A stretch of DNA of 27,160 nt from Baffinella frigidus (lineage: Eukaryota > Cryptophyceae > Cryptomonadales > Baffinellaceae). The DNA is taken from assembly GCA_026770585.1 (NCBI GenBank), contig MU646352.1, forward strand, positions 320,554 through 347,713, given 5' to 3'. Both the position numbers and the translations under genes were made by a program. Position 1 is the first letter of the stretch, and each line of letters starts with the position of its first letter. A model generated the notes under the pieces. It was not told the DNA's origin. It did not search any database and was given only the letters and a program-made list of their open reading frames with translations. Positions 26,111 through 27,160 of this stretch are shown one piece after another.

Positions 26111-26205
26111 GATGGCTCCCACCCCCCATGCTAGAACGACTGCTCCTGGGCAGGGAGGCGGCCGGAGAAGATGCGGAGACAGCGTCCATCCCGCTGCGCG
26201 TGCAG
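26111..26205 (+). CDS. Possible orphan exon, unknown protein
   Basis: An acceptor CAG at 26108-26110 and a donor GTACGC after 26205 flank an open 95-base block in phase 1. Its translation includes LPPPMLERLLLGREAAGEDA and ends SIPLRVQ. Codon use is GC-rich, like the other exons. I do not recognise the product and found no partner exon downstream, so it may be the first visible exon of a gene leaving the window, or chance. Confidence 0.25.
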
Positions 26206-27123
26206 GTACGCCTGCGGTACAACCGATTCAGCCGCTGCATAGGTTACCGAGGCGGGCCTATCTGTCCTGAGGCGGGCCTACGGGGGTTACTCGCGAGTCA
26301 GAACACGCACCGCTTCTGGGTCGTACAACAGGAGAATAGGACTACCCACAGGGCGGTGTGTACTGTTACTCGCGAGTAACTCATGTCCATGCACGGATCC
26401 AGCGAGTGGGCAGGTACAGGGGTTACTCGAGAAGAAGATCCCACACAGACCCCAGGCTGGTCGTAGGCTTCTAGGCAGAGGCCTACCGTAGGGCCCTACG
26501 GCAATGGGAGTCCTTATTCTTCGAGTCATTCTTATATTTTGGTTGGTATGGGTTTGCATGCCAACTATCACGGGAAACGTATCGAGGAAACACCACTGTT
26601 TCCCTATGAAACTAGGTGGCAGTAACCACCATCTCTAGCCTGCGGGCAGCCAGTCAATGGGCATAGGGTTGCGACGCCTACCCGCGTGAGGCATCGTCCT
26701 GGTACAAACCATGTCTGATTGAAGCAAGAGTCGAGTCTCCGGTGACTTAAAGCACATCAGATGCGGTTCACCTTGTAGCACGTGAGATGCGGCGTGACCC
26801 GATCCGCCCCCCCTTTCGCCTGATCTCAGAGGAATTAAATTTAAGCGAAGGTTTTGTGCTGCGGGTTTAGCGATGGTTTTGTGCTACAGAGAGGGTGGGC
26901 TCGAGGTATGGTAGGGTTGGGAACGTCAATCTGTGCTATCGTGGGGGTATAGCCCCCCTCAACATACCAAACACAAAAACTCATACCCACCCTCAACATA
27001 CCAAACTCAAAGACATTTAGCACGTTTCCCGAAAACGTGAACTTTCGTACCAGGCCGAAAATCCCTCCCCCTGGAGAAGAGTGAACTGTTACCTGAAGTA
27101 GAGTAACCTCTCCGCCACACACG

Positions 27124-27126
<3 letters not shown>
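26206..27126. other. No supported gene
   Basis: It holds a 16-base palindrome, GTTACTCGCGAGTAAC, near 26364, with GGGGTTACTCG repeated at about 26284 and 26420. A duplicated CTCAACATACCAAAC lies near 26958 and 26993. Confidence 0.5.

Positions 27127-27160
<34 letters not shown>
27127..27160. repeat. Poly-C run at the window edge
   Basis: 34 consecutive C. Probably a homopolymer at which sequencing or assembly stopped; other C and G runs of 9-13 occur inside the window. Confidence 0.8.

Noticed and set aside
1-27160. CRISPR array, bacterial operons, tRNA or rRNA genes
   Set aside because: The repeats are contiguous heptamers or microsatellites without spaced unique segments. Introns and telomere-type repeats mark a eukaryote. 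I saw no tRNA or rRNA signature.

Overview
The window is nuclear DNA of an intron-rich eukaryote. It is full of variants of the seven-base telomere unit TTTAGGG, the plant and algal type, with short GT-AG introns and very few long uninterrupted reading frames. A microbial alga is the natural guess. A prasinophyte green alga of the Cymbomonas kind would fit, but dinoflagellates and chromerids share the heptamer, so the taxon is a low-confidence inference. Nearly all long open frames without introns here are read-through of simple repeats. The real genes had to be assembled from short exons.

Region 1 (about 1.2-18.6 kb) is a head-to-head pair of paralogous genes. Gene A (minus, 8833 to 1393) and gene B (plus, 10134 to 18628) have the same exon order, nearly identical splice phases and similar protein ends. 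Together they form an imperfect mirror image about 17 kb long, centred near 9.4 kb. Each product has a signal peptide, an N-terminal domain of about 130 residues of unknown family, and a GT-A type glycosyltransferase domain with a DMD (DXD) metal site, an NTGIFILR block and a Cys-rich tail. The gene B model joins 13 exons into an uninterrupted 455-codon frame. Gene A gives a compatible frame of about 430 residues, with one exon (equivalent to B exon 7) not located with confidence.

The unusual feature of region 1 is that many glycosyltransferase exons are present several times in tandem: E5, E7, E8, E9, E10 and E11 in B, and E5, E10, E11 and E12 in A. Usually one copy is intact and the others are partial, shifted or stopped. 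The introns are made of degenerate telomere-like heptamers, whose C-rich strand is almost always the sense strand of the gene. The repeats therefore change orientation between the two divergent genes.

Region 2 (8.83-10.13 kb) is the shared divergent promoter region. It holds about 780 bases of self-complementary CCGG-rich repeat and a perfect 48-base palindrome.

Region 3 (18.6-21.5 kb) has no gene I can support. It holds CT microsatellites, direct duplications, fold-back elements and a MITE.

Region 4 (21.6-25.8 kb, plus) is a terminal uridylyltransferase / non-canonical poly(A) polymerase gene of the Cid1/TUT type. Eight exons assemble into 395 codons. The exons of its catalytic domain are also tandemly duplicated, and the upstream copy has lost the catalytic motif.

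Region 5 (25.8-27.16 kb) holds one possible exon and otherwise unassigned sequence. It ends in a poly-C run, and a 150-base N gap lies at 13216-13365.
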